Positions 36,616-44,585 of a stretch of DNA of 64,000 nucleotides are shown here, piece after piece. Source of the stretch: Chroococcidiopsis thermalis PCC 7203 (GTDB lineage Bacteria; Cyanobacteriota; Cyanobacteriia; Cyanobacteriales; Chroococcidiopsidaceae); assembly GCF_000317125.1 (NCBI RefSeq), contig NC_019695.1, positions 62,001 to 126,000 of the forward strand, given 5' to 3'. The number at the start of each line of letters is the position of its first letter. The first letter of the stretch is position 1. The notes under the pieces were generated by a model, which had not been told where the DNA came from, did not search any database, and worked only from the letters and a program-made list of their open reading frames with translations. The translations under genes and the position numbers were made by a program.

Positions 36616-37545
36616 TTGTTCAGTATTTTTAATAACTTTTTTGCAATCTTGCAGACAGATTTTTTAGGTGAGCTGGCGGCGCTAACAGCTGCTTGTTTGT
36701 GGGCAATATCTTCAGTTATCTACGGACGCATCGGACAACGCATTCCACCACTAGAATTAAATATTCTCAAAGGCGCGATCGCGATCGCCTTACTTGTTTG
36801 TACGCTATTGGTACAAAAATCAACATTTTCAGATGTTACTCCTACTACTTTAGGCTTACTTCTACTCAGTGGGGTTTTAGGAATTGGGATTGGAGATACA
36901 GCGTTCTTCTTTGCTTTAAATTACTTAGGTGCTAGACGCGCCTTGTTAATGGAGACTTTATCACCTCCTCTTGCAGCAATTTTGGCATTGATTTTTCTGC
37001 AAGAACAGCTCAGCATGAGTGCGTGGTGCGGCATTCTACTAACTATTCTAGGTGTGGCTTGGGTAGTTACAGAACGAGTACCAAATTTAGGAGAAAGGCA
37101 TACACGCATACAACGAGGTGTTGGTTTTGGGATTTTAGCCGCGATCGCCCTTGCTAGTGGTGCTGTCATTTCTCGGATCGTACTAACTACCAGCAATATT
37201 AGTCCTTTATGGGCAGCTTTATTGCGATTGTGTGGCGGCGTGTTGGTTTTGTTGCCCTGGGGATGGCAGAGGCAGCACCACAGGCGCTTTGAGTTCAAAA
37301 GCATAAATGCAAAGATTATGGTAGCAATTTGCATTGCTGCTTTTGCTGGCACTTACTTAGGAATCTGGCTGCAACAGGTAGCAGTCAAGTTTGCAGTTGT
37401 AGGAGTTGCCCTCACGCTGAGCAATACCAGTCCTTTATTTGTCATTCCTATAGCTGTTTGCTTGGGAGAAAGAATCAGTCTTAGAGCGATTTTAGGGGTT
37501 TTTGTAGCCCTAAGTGGTATAGCTGTACTGTTGTTATCGCGTTGA
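36616..37545 (+). CDS. EamA/DMT-family transporter
   Basis: A 309-residue drug/metabolite transporter superfamily protein with ten predicted membrane helices in two EamA repeats (first near 18-145, starting ELAALTAACLWAISSVIYG; second near 168-305, GVGFGILAAIALASGAV and GIWLQQVAVKFAVVG). Conserved pieces include PPLAAILALIFLQEQLS and TSPLFVIPIAVCLGERIS. It would export amino acids or other metabolites. No ATG fits the N-terminus: a TTG at 36616 or another at 36649 must serve. Two CIRCE elements sit directly upstream, predicting repression by HrcA and heat induction, which is unusual for this family. Confidence 0.87.
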   Translation: MFSIFNNFFAILQTDFLGELAALTAACLWAISSVIYGRIGQRIPPLELNILKGAIAIALLVCTLLVQKSTFSDVTPTTLGLLLLSGVLGIGIGDTAFFFALNYLGARRALLMETLSPPLAAILALIFLQEQLSMSAWCGILLTILGVAWVVTERVPNLGERHTRIQRGVGFGILAAIALASGAVISRIVLTTSNISPLWAALLRLCGGVLVLLPWGWQRQHHRRFEFKSINAKIMVAICIAAFAGTYLGIWLQQVAVKFAVVGVALTLSNTSPLFVIPIAVCLGERISLRAILGVFVALSGIAVLLLSR

Positions 37546-38247
37546 GTAACGCAGGCGACATTTCATTCTTTCTGTTTCAGAGCGAGTCTTGAGTATTTCT
37601 GCTATAGTTCTTGAGATAAAACTATGAATTTCTGATAAAGGTTGCTTCTACCTAGAAGATTGTACTTTTCGCAAAAATAGCTGCAATAAAACTGCAATAA
37701 AACTGCACCAAATCTGCACAATTGCGGCATAATAATAAATGAAGTGCAGCTAAGTTTTTCTCTGCTTTATAAAGAGATAGACAAAAACAAAGAGAGACGG
37801 TAAGATAATACCATTCGTTGGCGATTTGCTCAAATATAAAAAAATTATTAAAAAATTATTAATAATATATTTTTAATATTATTTAGGTAAGAAAATTAAT
37901 TATAACGATAGCAAATACAGCTAAATAAACTTTTTAAATGAAATTATATTCAAGTGGTTTCGCTACCCAAATCTAAGCTCTAGCAAAGCTACGAGCTGTT
38001 TGGGTGACAAATTTTTAATGAAAATAGTTGCAATAAGCACCATTGCCGATGGCGATCGCTACGAGAGCTTCAAAGTAATTTTTTTACCAAGTTGTGCGGT
38101 AATCCTTCTCAAGACAGCGGCAAGCTGCAAAGTTAGGTTGTAATTATTGGATTGAACTTCTCCGTCTTCTGCTAGTCAGTCTGACAGAGAAAATTTTTCA
38201 ACCAATCTACAAATAATCAAACAAACCTGGTAAGAGGAGCAAAGAAC
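37546..38247. other. Long AT-rich leader of the RTX gene
   Basis: About 700 bases with no gene seen. It contains the four 11-bp-spaced repeats at 37681-37724, a strongly AT-rich stretch (37840-37935), and an imperfect inverted repeat around 37960-38005 (CAAGTGGTTTCGCTACCCAAAT and AGCTGTTTGGGTGACAAATT). The ribosome-binding site AAGAGGAG of the RTX gene is at its end. Confidence 0.55.
37681..37724. promoter_or_regulatory. Four 11-bp-phased CTGCA direct repeats
   Basis: CTGCAATAAAA, CTGCAATAAAA, CTGCACCAAAT and CTGCACAATTG follow each other with an exact 11-base period. Direct repeats spaced one helical turn apart are the usual binding pattern of OmpR/PhoB-type regulators. The regulator is not identified. 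Confidence 0.5.
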
Positions 38248-39012
38248 ATGGCAACTATTGAAGGAACATTTTCCGATGACAAACTTTCCGGCAGTCTCGA
38301 TACTGCTGAGAGCGATTTTATTTACGGCTACGATGGCAACGATAAACTTTACGGTAGAGATGGAGATGACTCTCTATGGGGAGGCAACGGTAACGATAGA
38401 TTGAAAGGCGGATCGGGCAACGACTTACTAGATGGCGGTTACGGAGACGACACTGTATACGGCGGAACAGGTAACGATACTCTATACGGTTTCAACGGTA
38501 ACGATGTTTTGTTTGGAGATGGAAACAACGATAACTTAATTGGTGGATTTGGCAACGATGTTTTAGATGGAGGAGAAGGAAACGACATCATTGATGGTGC
38601 TGGAGGAGGTGCATACATTGGTAGTTCAGTTAGTCGCGGTGCTAATGAAATAGATGTCTTGACGGGAGGTGCAGGAGCAGATACCTTCAGGCTTGAAGGT
38701 GGTGCTGGGCGTGATGGCGCAGGTACATCTTACAGATTTGCTGGCAATAACGATTACGCTCTCATTACAGACTTCAATCCTCTTGAAGATACGATCGTTT
38801 TAAGAAGTATTGACACATCTGGACCATCATTTATGCAAACACAAGTCACCTACAGCTTAGGTGCAGCACCAAGCGATTTACTCCTACAAGGAACGGGAAT
38901 TTATGCTGAATTTGCTAACAATCCTGGCACGCAAGAACTTATCGCTATTTTGCACGGAACCACACCAGAATCAGTTAATATTGGTGGAAGCTACTTCAAA
39001 TACGTCAGCTAA
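38248..39012 (+). CDS. RTX (hemolysin-type calcium-binding) protein
   Basis: A 254-residue secreted protein built from nonapeptide RTX repeats (GGxGxDxLx), seen from about residue 28 to 125: [68 protein letters not shown]. They form a calcium-binding parallel beta roll. The C-terminal 120 residues ([27 protein letters not shown]) are the usual RTX cap that carries the type I secretion signal. There is no N-terminal signal peptide, as expected. No enzyme domain is present, so it is a bare RTX protein. A strong ribosome-binding site precedes the ATG. No T1SS genes are adjacent. Confidence 0.92.
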   Translation: MATIEGTFSDDKLSGSLDTAESDFIYGYDGNDKLYGRDGDDSLWGGNGNDRLKGGSGNDLLDGGYGDDTVYGGTGNDTLYGFNGNDVLFGDGNNDNLIGGFGNDVLDGGEGNDIIDGAGGGAYIGSSVSRGANEIDVLTGGAGADTFRLEGGAGRDGAGTSYRFAGNNDYALITDFNPLEDTIVLRSIDTSGPSFMQTQVTYSLGAAPSDLLLQGTGIYAEFANNPGTQELIAILHGTTPESVNIGGSYFKYVS

Positions 39013-39153
39013 CAACGTATTTCAAAATAAGCTTAAGCTGAAAAATTAATTGCTATTTGCCAGCTATTTCACTAGATTTTTTAAGTCTTAACTACAGAAT
39101 AGAACTATTTAACCTACTGAGAAACGCTGACCGAATTTGAATAAGTAACCAAG

Positions 39154-39184
39154 AGCTGTCCGTACTAACGGCAGCTTTTTTATT
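39154..39184 (+). terminator. Intrinsic terminator downstream of RTX gene
   Basis: AGCTGTCCGT and ACGGCAGCT form a nine-pair stem with one bulged T, followed by TTTTTTATTT. It is about 140 bases after the RTX stop. The remaining gap to the next gene (39185-39364) shows only short GGGAGCAGGGAGTAGGGAGCAG repeat units. Confidence 0.75.
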
Positions 39185-39364
39185 TACAGATATAGTTCCT
39201 AGCCATTTTTCTAGGTCTTCCTCTCCCCATTTTTCTGATGTCATCCATAGTATCAGTTCGGCATGATGATGAGTAATCAGTTGTTGAGAAGAAAGGGAGC
39301 AGGGAGTAGGGAGCAGCGACAAATGGCAAATGACAAATGACCACTTGCTAAAAGGAAAAATGAT

Positions 39365-40285
39365 ATGGAGTCGCCATCAATTGAGAGTAATACTTTGCTA
39401 GCACTTTCCAATAATTTAGCTGATGCAGTCGAACGGGCAGGTCGTGCCGTTGTTGCTGTAAATGCACGTCACCGTATTCCTTCCACTGGCGTTCACTGGC
39501 GCAATGGTATCATCGTTACTGCCGAACATACGGTAAGGCGGGATGAGGAAATTGCTGTCAGGCTACCAGACGAGCGCACGGTAGCTGCAACTTTAATCGG
39601 TCGAGATTCCAGCACGGATTTAGCTGTACTCAGAATACCAGATGTCCAATTACCTACAGCAGAAATTGGCGATAGCGGTACTTTGCAAGTTGGAAACTTA
39701 GTGTTAGCTGTAGCACGTCCTGGTGAGAGCGGTTTAAGTGCTAGCTGGGGAGTTGTTAGCGCCAAAGGTATTGGTGTTACACAACGAGATTGGTGTGGCA
39801 AACAGACTGAAGGATTGCTCAAATTAGATTTATCACTTTATCCTGGTTTTTCTGGCAGTCCATTGGTAGATGCGAAAGGTAGTGTTGTCGGTATCAATAC
39901 TGTTGGTCCTCGTAATATGGTGCTAGCTATACCTGTTGCGACTGTTAACCGCGTTATTGACACCTTATTGGAAAAAGGCAAAATTGCCAGGGGTTATTTG
40001 GGTTTGGGAATGCAGCCCGTGTTACTACCCGACAATCTGAAAAATGCGTTGAACTTATCCAGTAACGGGGGCGTAATCGTCGTCAATATCGAATCCGATG
40101 GTCCCGCCGATCGCGCTGGCGTATTCATTGGCGACGTACTTATTTCCCTTGATGGTAGAGCGATCGCCGACACCGGAGACGTGCAAGCAATGCTCGGCTC
40201 GGAGTCTGTAGGTAAAACCCTCAACGCACAAGTGATTCGAGGCGGCGCGTTATTAACAGTACCGATCGCGATTGGAGAACGTTGA
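39365..40285 (+). CDS. HtrA-like serine protease with PDZ domain (first of pair)
   Basis: A 306-residue trypsin-like protease of the Deg/HtrA family with one PDZ domain. The protease part (about 15-200) has His in IIVTAEHTVRRDEE, Asp in RDSSTDLAVLRIPD and the nucleophile in YPGFSGSPLVDAKG, where the usual GNSGG is GFSGS. The PDZ part (about 205-300) shows YLGLGMQPVLLPD and GVIVVNIESDGPADRAGVFIGD. There is no signal peptide, so it is predicted to be cytoplasmic. It is the first gene of a tight operon: one base separates it from the next protease, which overlaps a LuxR-type regulator. Confidence 0.87.
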   Translation: MESPSIESNTLLALSNNLADAVERAGRAVVAVNARHRIPSTGVHWRNGIIVTAEHTVRRDEEIAVRLPDERTVAATLIGRDSSTDLAVLRIPDVQLPTAEIGDSGTLQVGNLVLAVARPGESGLSASWGVVSAKGIGVTQRDWCGKQTEGLLKLDLSLYPGFSGSPLVDAKGSVVGINTVGPRNMVLAIPVATVNRVIDTLLEKGKIARGYLGLGMQPVLLPDNLKNALNLSSNGGVIVVNIESDGPADRAGVFIGDVLISLDGRAIADTGDVQAMLGSESVGKTLNAQVIRGGALLTVPIAIGER

Positions 40286-40286
40286 T

Positions 40287-41153
40287 ATGACTACACTAAA
40301 TGACGAACTAGCAAGTGTTGCCGCAGCTTTGAGCCGTTCTACCGTACAGATACAAGACCGAAGATTTGGCGGCGGCTCTGGTGTAATTTGGCAAGCTGAT
40401 GGTGTCATTATTACGAATGCTCACGTCATTAGGAGCGATCGCCCTACAGTCAAACTTGCAGACAATTGGGTACTCGACGCTGTATGTACTAACCGCGATC
40501 GCCTACAAGATTTAGCTGTATTGAAGGTTGATGCTACCGATCTACCAGCTGCTCCGATTGGAGATTCTGACACGCTGCGAGTCGGTCAGATGGTGTTCGC
40601 AGTTGGTAATCCACTAGGTATAACAAATGCTTTAACAACTGGAATTATTCACACAGTCAGTTCCAAAAATCAAACTGGCAAAAATCAAACTGGAACCTGG
40701 ATACAAGCAGATATTCGCTTGCGTTCTGGGAACTCTGGTGGCGCTCTTGCCGATACTCAAGGTAAAGTTATCGGGATCAACACCGCGATCGCAGGTGGTT
40801 TAGGCTTAGCTATACCTAGCAATATAGTAGAGCGTTTCTTACGGCGTGGTACAGTTAAACCTTATCTAGGAGTGACTCTCCAGCCTGTGGCAATCGGACG
40901 GAGATACAGGCGCAGGTTAGGTTTATTAATTTTGGCAGTACAAGCAGATAGTTTAGCTGAATCTGCTGGATTATTAACTGGCGATGTATTAACAGGAGTA
41001 GCCGGACGAGGTTTCACTGACATTTCAGATTTAGCCGAAGTTCTTTGGCAGTTTTCCCCAGGAGATTTACTGCAACTCAATTTGATTCGTGCTGGCAAAT
41101 CGGCGATCGCGCAAATCCAAATTCCAGATAAGTCGGGAGCAGTAGCGGCGTGA
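40287..41153 (+). CDS. HtrA-like serine protease with PDZ domain (second of pair)
   Basis: A 288-residue paralogue of the preceding gene, closer to canonical HtrA. The triad is His in GVIITNAHVIRSD, Asp in RDRLQDLAVLKVD and Ser in LRSGNSGGALADTQG, followed by GINTAIAGGLGLAIPSN. A PDZ domain ends the protein (YLGVTLQPVAIG, SLAESAGLLTGDVLTGV). The segment SKNQTGKNQTGTW is a small internal duplication. There is no signal peptide. It starts one base after the stop of the first protease and its TGA overlaps the ATG of the regulator gene, so the three are surely translated from one mRNA. Two different proteases may form mixed oligomers; that is inference. Confidence 0.9.
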   Translation: MTTLNDELASVAAALSRSTVQIQDRRFGGGSGVIWQADGVIITNAHVIRSDRPTVKLADNWVLDAVCTNRDRLQDLAVLKVDATDLPAAPIGDSDTLRVGQMVFAVGNPLGITNALTTGIIHTVSSKNQTGKNQTGTWIQADIRLRSGNSGGALADTQGKVIGINTAIAGGLGLAIPSNIVERFLRRGTVKPYLGVTLQPVAIGRRYRRRLGLLILAVQADSLAESAGLLTGDVLTGVAGRGFTDISDLAEVLWQFSPGDLLQLNLIRAGKSAIAQIQIPDKSGAVAA

Positions 41154-41797
41154 TGCGGGTTCTGGTTGCTGCCACTAATCCGATTGTCCGTGCGGGTTTA
41201 GAGAGTATCGTGCGGACAAATCCCGATTTATTGACAATTGGTAGTTCTGCCGATCCAGTTACCTTAGCTGCGGCGATCGCAACTCATAACCCTGATGTAG
41301 TTCTGATCGAGCTGAGTTTACCAGAAGGAGAGCCTGTCAGTGAAAAATTAGTTGCATTATCAGAAGTAGGAGAATTACCAATCGCCATTCTTATCGACAC
41401 TGAGGATCGAGATCGCCTACCCGAACTGCTTCGTTCTGGTGTCAAAGCCATCTTACCGCGATCGGCATCCGCAGAAGAGATTTTACAAGCTGTAGAAGCT
41501 GTTGCAAGTGGATTAGTTGTATTGCACGCCGATGCGATCGATCTTCTCCTTACTCTTTTACCAATGAGCGAAAGAGTTGTAGAAGCAACGACACCACTAC
41601 AAGCATTAACTTCCCGCGAAATTGAAGTTTTGGGAATGCTAGCTGAGGGGTTGGGCAATAAGGCGATCGCCAAGCGTTTAGGAATCTCGGAGCATACGGT
41701 TAAGTTTCACGTTTCCTCTATCTTTAGCAAACTCAACGCCAGCAGCCGTACAGAAGCCGTGACTTTAGGAGCAAGACAAGGGTTGATTATGTTGTGA
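41153..41797 (+). CDS. NarL/LuxR-type regulator with degenerate receiver
   Basis: A 214-residue protein with a receiver-like N-terminal domain and a LuxR-type HTH at the end (LTSREIEVLGMLAEGLGNKA, then RLGISEHTVKFHVSSIFSKL). The receiver fold is kept, but the phosphoacceptor site reads VVLIELSLP: the usual Asp is Glu. The acidic pocket pair after the first strand is missing (LVAATNPIV), and the conserved Lys region reads ILPRSAS. It therefore cannot be phosphorylated normally and may be locked active or sense something else. It overlaps the second protease gene by one base (TGATG) and is the last gene of the operon. Confidence 0.87.
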   Translation: MRVLVAATNPIVRAGLESIVRTNPDLLTIGSSADPVTLAAAIATHNPDVVLIELSLPEGEPVSEKLVALSEVGELPIAILIDTEDRDRLPELLRSGVKAILPRSASAEEILQAVEAVASGLVVLHADAIDLLLTLLPMSERVVEATTPLQALTSREIEVLGMLAEGLGNKAIAKRLGISEHTVKFHVSSIFSKLNASSRTEAVTLGARQGLIML

Positions 41798-41872
41798 TTG
41801 GTTAATGGTTGATGGTTGATAGTTGGTGAAAGGCGCTCTTGCGCTCTTGCGAGTGGTAAATTTTGAATGCGT

Positions 41873-41913
<41 letters not shown>

Positions 41914-42067
41914 TCCCTGCTCCCTGACAACTGCTTCTGGATAGAAAAAAGTGAATGAGTAGACTCTAACTTATTAATGAGTAGAAACTCTTACTATGGT
42001 GCGATCGCTACCGTTTCTGGAATCGCTATTCTAATAACTGTAGATAATAAAAGAACGCACTGGATGG

Positions 42068-42225
42068 GGGTTACGCCGTTGTGACCCAGAGCCATTAGCT
42101 GAAGGAGAGCGATGTCAGGCAAATGGACAGTGTTAATATCAGTTCTAAACGGTGTGGAGTTTTTATCGCTTCCTCCACTTCGTTACTACCAAGGGGAGGC
42201 GAAACCCTCCATCAGAACGGTCTGA
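42068..42225 (+). ncRNA. Structured RNA candidate, copy 2
   Basis: Counterpart of 6338-6578. In order: hairpin GGGTTAC/GTGACCC (42068-42087); GAAGGAGAGCGATGTCAGG (42101-42119), 18 of 19 bases as in copy 1; GTGGAG/CTCCAC around TTTTTATCGCTTC (42154-42178); GGAGG/CCTCC around CGAAAC-type loop (42195-42210); and TCTGA (42221-42225), which pairs with TCAGG (42115-42119). Three stems differ from copy 1 by paired changes. The region between the conserved line and the second stem is about 42 bases shorter than in copy 1. No open frame fits it. Confidence 0.6.
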
Positions 42226-42277
42226 GGTAGTTCACGTTTAGAGTTGTCTTTTATATCTAACTATATGTTAATCATTC

Positions 42278-42311
42278 AGCCGCTTAGAATGCGATTGTAT
42301 TCTGAGCGGCT
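42278..42311 (+). terminator. Strong hairpin after structured RNA copy 2
   Basis: AGCCGCTTAGAAT and ATTCTGAGCGGCT form a 13-pair stem (one G-T) with an 8-base loop, followed by a mixed T-rich stretch (TGATATTATG) without a clean T-tract. It may end the RNA, but termination is less sure than at 6705-6737. Confidence 0.55.
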
Positions 42312-42400
42312 TGATATTATGAATTATACTTTTTATTTGGAGTTACTGTTTGCGTATCTACTTTAGATTATTCTATCTTTATAAATTAGATATAGATCTT

Positions 42401-42426
42401 TAGGGGCGCACATCTGTGCGCCCCTA
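42401..42426. repeat. GGGGCGCAC palindrome
   Basis: TAGGGGCGCAC-ATCT-GTGCGCCCCTA, an 11-bp perfect stem, same family as 23315, 32938 and 47687. Confidence 0.9.
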
Positions 42427-42842
42427 CGAATGTATTTCAAACGATTTATTTACTATTAGTGTTATGCTAGCTACAAAATAAGTACGCTGACAGTTCTATT
42501 AATTTCGATATTTTCTAAAGCAAATACTATAATTCAACAAAAGTTGTAAACATTTTTTTAAGTTATAAGAATATTTAATTAAATGTTTAAAATATTAGAA
42601 GTCTAAGATTAATGTACGAAAAAATAAACTAAAAAATTATAAGCATAACCACAGCATCTAGAAAAATCGATCTAGGATATAGGCAGTAAAAACCGATGCT
42701 TAAAATTACGGTTTTACTCACTGGCAGCTGGTCTTCTCATGCCTAAATTAGAAAAGGAAATACTTCAGAGTTACCAACTTTGAGGGAGCGAGAAAGACAA
42801 GCACAGCGGAATCAAGGCTGAAAAGCTAAACAGGAGATTTTT
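42427..42842. other. AT-rich leader of the CP12 gene
   Basis: About 415 bases, strongly AT-rich at 42530-42650. AACAGGAGATTTTT supplies the CP12 ribosome-binding site at the end. No gene or further repeat is seen. Confidence 0.5.
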
Positions 42843-43133
42843 ATGACTCAGGCAACAGATCGTCCCTCCCAAGTCACTACAATGGCTACTGCGATCGCGG
42901 GAAACGAAATTAGCAATTCTTTAGAAAAAGCGATCGTGCAAGCTTTAGAAGAAGCGCGTGCTGCGTGCCAAACTTCAGGTGACAGTTCTAGCGAATGCGC
43001 GGTAGCGTGGGACATTGTGGAAGAATTACAAGCAGAAAGAAGCCATCGTGAAGCGGCTCAACAAAGAAATAGTCTCGATCTCTACTGTATAGAGTATCCA
43101 GAATCGCTTGAATGTCTGATTTACGATGTGTAG
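42843..43133 (+). CDS. CP12-family Calvin-cycle regulator
   Basis: A 96-residue, largely disordered redox switch that ties glyceraldehyde-3-phosphate dehydrogenase to phosphoribulokinase in the dark. Both cysteine pairs are present: the N-terminal pair in AACQTSGDSSSECAVAWD and the C-terminal pair in LDLYCIEYPESLECLIYD. The core VEELQAERSH matches the conserved VEELQAEASH. The C-terminal loop departs from the usual DPLExYCxxNPETDECRxYED (NSLD for DPLE, PESLEC for PETDEC), so GAPDH binding may be altered. The N-terminal 25 residues are longer than in short CP12 forms. It stands alone, with a good ribosome-binding site. Confidence 0.9.
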   Translation: MTQATDRPSQVTTMATAIAGNEISNSLEKAIVQALEEARAACQTSGDSSSECAVAWDIVEELQAERSHREAAQQRNSLDLYCIEYPESLECLIYDV

Positions 43134-43158
43134 TTGTAGAGGCGTTCTACGGAACGTC

Positions 43159-43599
43159 TCAAGATATCATATAGTAGCAACCATCATCGCTACCGACAAC
43201 TTGAAATCCCAATCGCTCGTAAAGCTTTCTGGCGGGATTTACTTTAATAACGTTAAGGCGCACCTGAATTCCTTTACTTTTACCTAATTCTAAAAGTTCG
43301 CCAATTAATTGAGTACCCAACCCTCTATTTTGATAATCAGGTAATATGGCAATGTAGTCAAGCAAGAGAAAATCGCCTTTATCCTCGATCGCAATACAAC
43401 CAATTTCTTTTTCCTCAAGACACAAAATTTCAAAAGGCGACTCGTCTAGGTTTTGGTGGGACTGACGAAACAACTCTACTTGCTGTTGGTCGTCCCAGCC
43501 CCAGGTTTGTTCGACATACAGCCGAAAAGTCTGCTGGTGCAAGTCATGCAAAAAATCATAATCTGCCTGCGTTGCTTGCCGACGCTGAATGTCTTTCAT
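43159..43599 (-). CDS. GNAT-family N-acetyltransferase
   Basis: A 146-residue single-domain acetyltransferase. The acetyl-CoA signature is ILPDYQNRGLGTQLIGELLE (about residues 86-105, with RGLGT), preceded by LLLDYIAI and followed by LNVIKVNPARKLYERLGFQV, as in typical GNATs. The start MKDIQRRQATQADYDFLHDL is a normal family opening. It lies 10 bases downstream of the aldo/keto reductase gene on the same strand, so the two are probably cotranscribed. A short palindrome (GTAGAGGCGTTC/GGAACGTCTC, 43135-43161) sits between it and the CP12 gene. The substrate is unknown. Confidence 0.88.
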   Translation of the reverse strand: MKDIQRRQATQADYDFLHDLHQQTFRLYVEQTWGWDDQQQVELFRQSHQNLDESPFEILCLEEKEIGCIAIEDKGDFLLLDYIAILPDYQNRGLGTQLIGELLELGKSKGIQVRLNVIKVNPARKLYERLGFQVVGSDDGCYYMIS

Positions 43600-43609
43600 A
43601 CTTTGTAAG

Positions 43610-44479
43610 TTAACTTGTAGCGCGATCGATTTGCTCTACTTCATCTGAAGATAGTTGAATTTGGGCAGATTTGACAGAATCTTCGATACTACTAGCTTTA
43701 CTCGCACCAGGAATAGGCACTACACAAGGGGATTTTGCCCGCAGCCATGCTAAGACGATCGCGTAGACAGAGACACCCTTCGTTTTGGCTAATTGAGCGA
43801 TCGCGGGAATGTCTGGCAAGCTAGCAACGCGACGGCTACCCCCTAAAGGACTCCAAGGCAAGAAAGTCAAACCTTCACGTTCGCAATATTCTAATACTCC
43901 ATCTGTCTCTGGTTGTCGCTGCCAGGGATTATATTGGTTTTGAACGGAGACGATATCAACTACGTCGCGGGCGCGTTTAATCTGTTCTACAGAGAAATTA
44001 GAAACACCAACATACCGGATCGTTCCCGCTGCAACGGCTTCTTTGGCAGGAGTGAGAGATTCCTCGATTGTATAGTTTGGATCTGGAGCGTGATATTGCC
44101 ACAGCTCGATCGGTTTTTCTCCCCCAAAAGCCTCAAAACTAATCCGAATCGTCTCCCGCAAGTGGTCTGGATTACCATTGCGCGTCCAACTTCCACCAGG
44201 ACGCATTAAACCGCCTTTAGTAGCAACAACTACATTACTCGCATCACCCTGATATTGTTGCAACGCTTGATGAATTAAACGCTCGTTGTGGTGTTTATCT
44301 GACTCGTCTTTGCAATAAGAATCAGCTGTGTCAATCAAAGTTACACCTAAATCGAGAGCGCGATGAATAGTCTCAATCGCTTGTGCTTCCGGTGGTCTGC
44401 TACTCAATGACATTGGCATTCCACCTAGACCGATAGCGCTGATGGTGACACCAGTATTCCCTAGTTGTTTTGTTTCCAT
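43610..44479 (-). CDS. Aldo/keto reductase
   Basis: A 289-residue NADPH-dependent oxidoreductase with a TIM barrel, reducing aldehydes or ketones of unknown identity. The catalytic tetrad is visible: Asp and Tyr in LIDTADSYCKDE, Lys in VVVATKGGLMRPGG, and His in IELWQYHAPDPN. The cofactor region is ARAKSPCVVPIPGASKASSI. The length is slightly short but complete. ATG 44479 (METKQLGNTG) is chosen; a GTG lies just before it. It is followed by the GNAT gene after 10 bases. Stress detoxification is a plausible role, from family knowledge only. Confidence 0.92.
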   Translation of the reverse strand: METKQLGNTGVTISAIGLGGMPMSLSSRPPEAQAIETIHRALDLGVTLIDTADSYCKDESDKHHNERLIHQALQQYQGDASNVVVATKGGLMRPGGSWTRNGNPDHLRETIRISFEAFGGEKPIELWQYHAPDPNYTIEESLTPAKEAVAAGTIRYVGVSNFSVEQIKRARDVVDIVSVQNQYNPWQRQPETDGVLEYCEREGLTFLPWSPLGGSRRVASLPDIPAIAQLAKTKGVSVYAIVLAWLRAKSPCVVPIPGASKASSIEDSVKSAQIQLSSDEVEQIDRATS

Positions 44480-44585
44480 CACTTAAGATTCCGTGACGTG
44501 TTCCTCTCGCCCATTCTATCTTTCTGCACAGACGTTGGCGGCGATCGCGCCCTAAGTAGTAAATTAATGTGAAATTACTGGTCAT

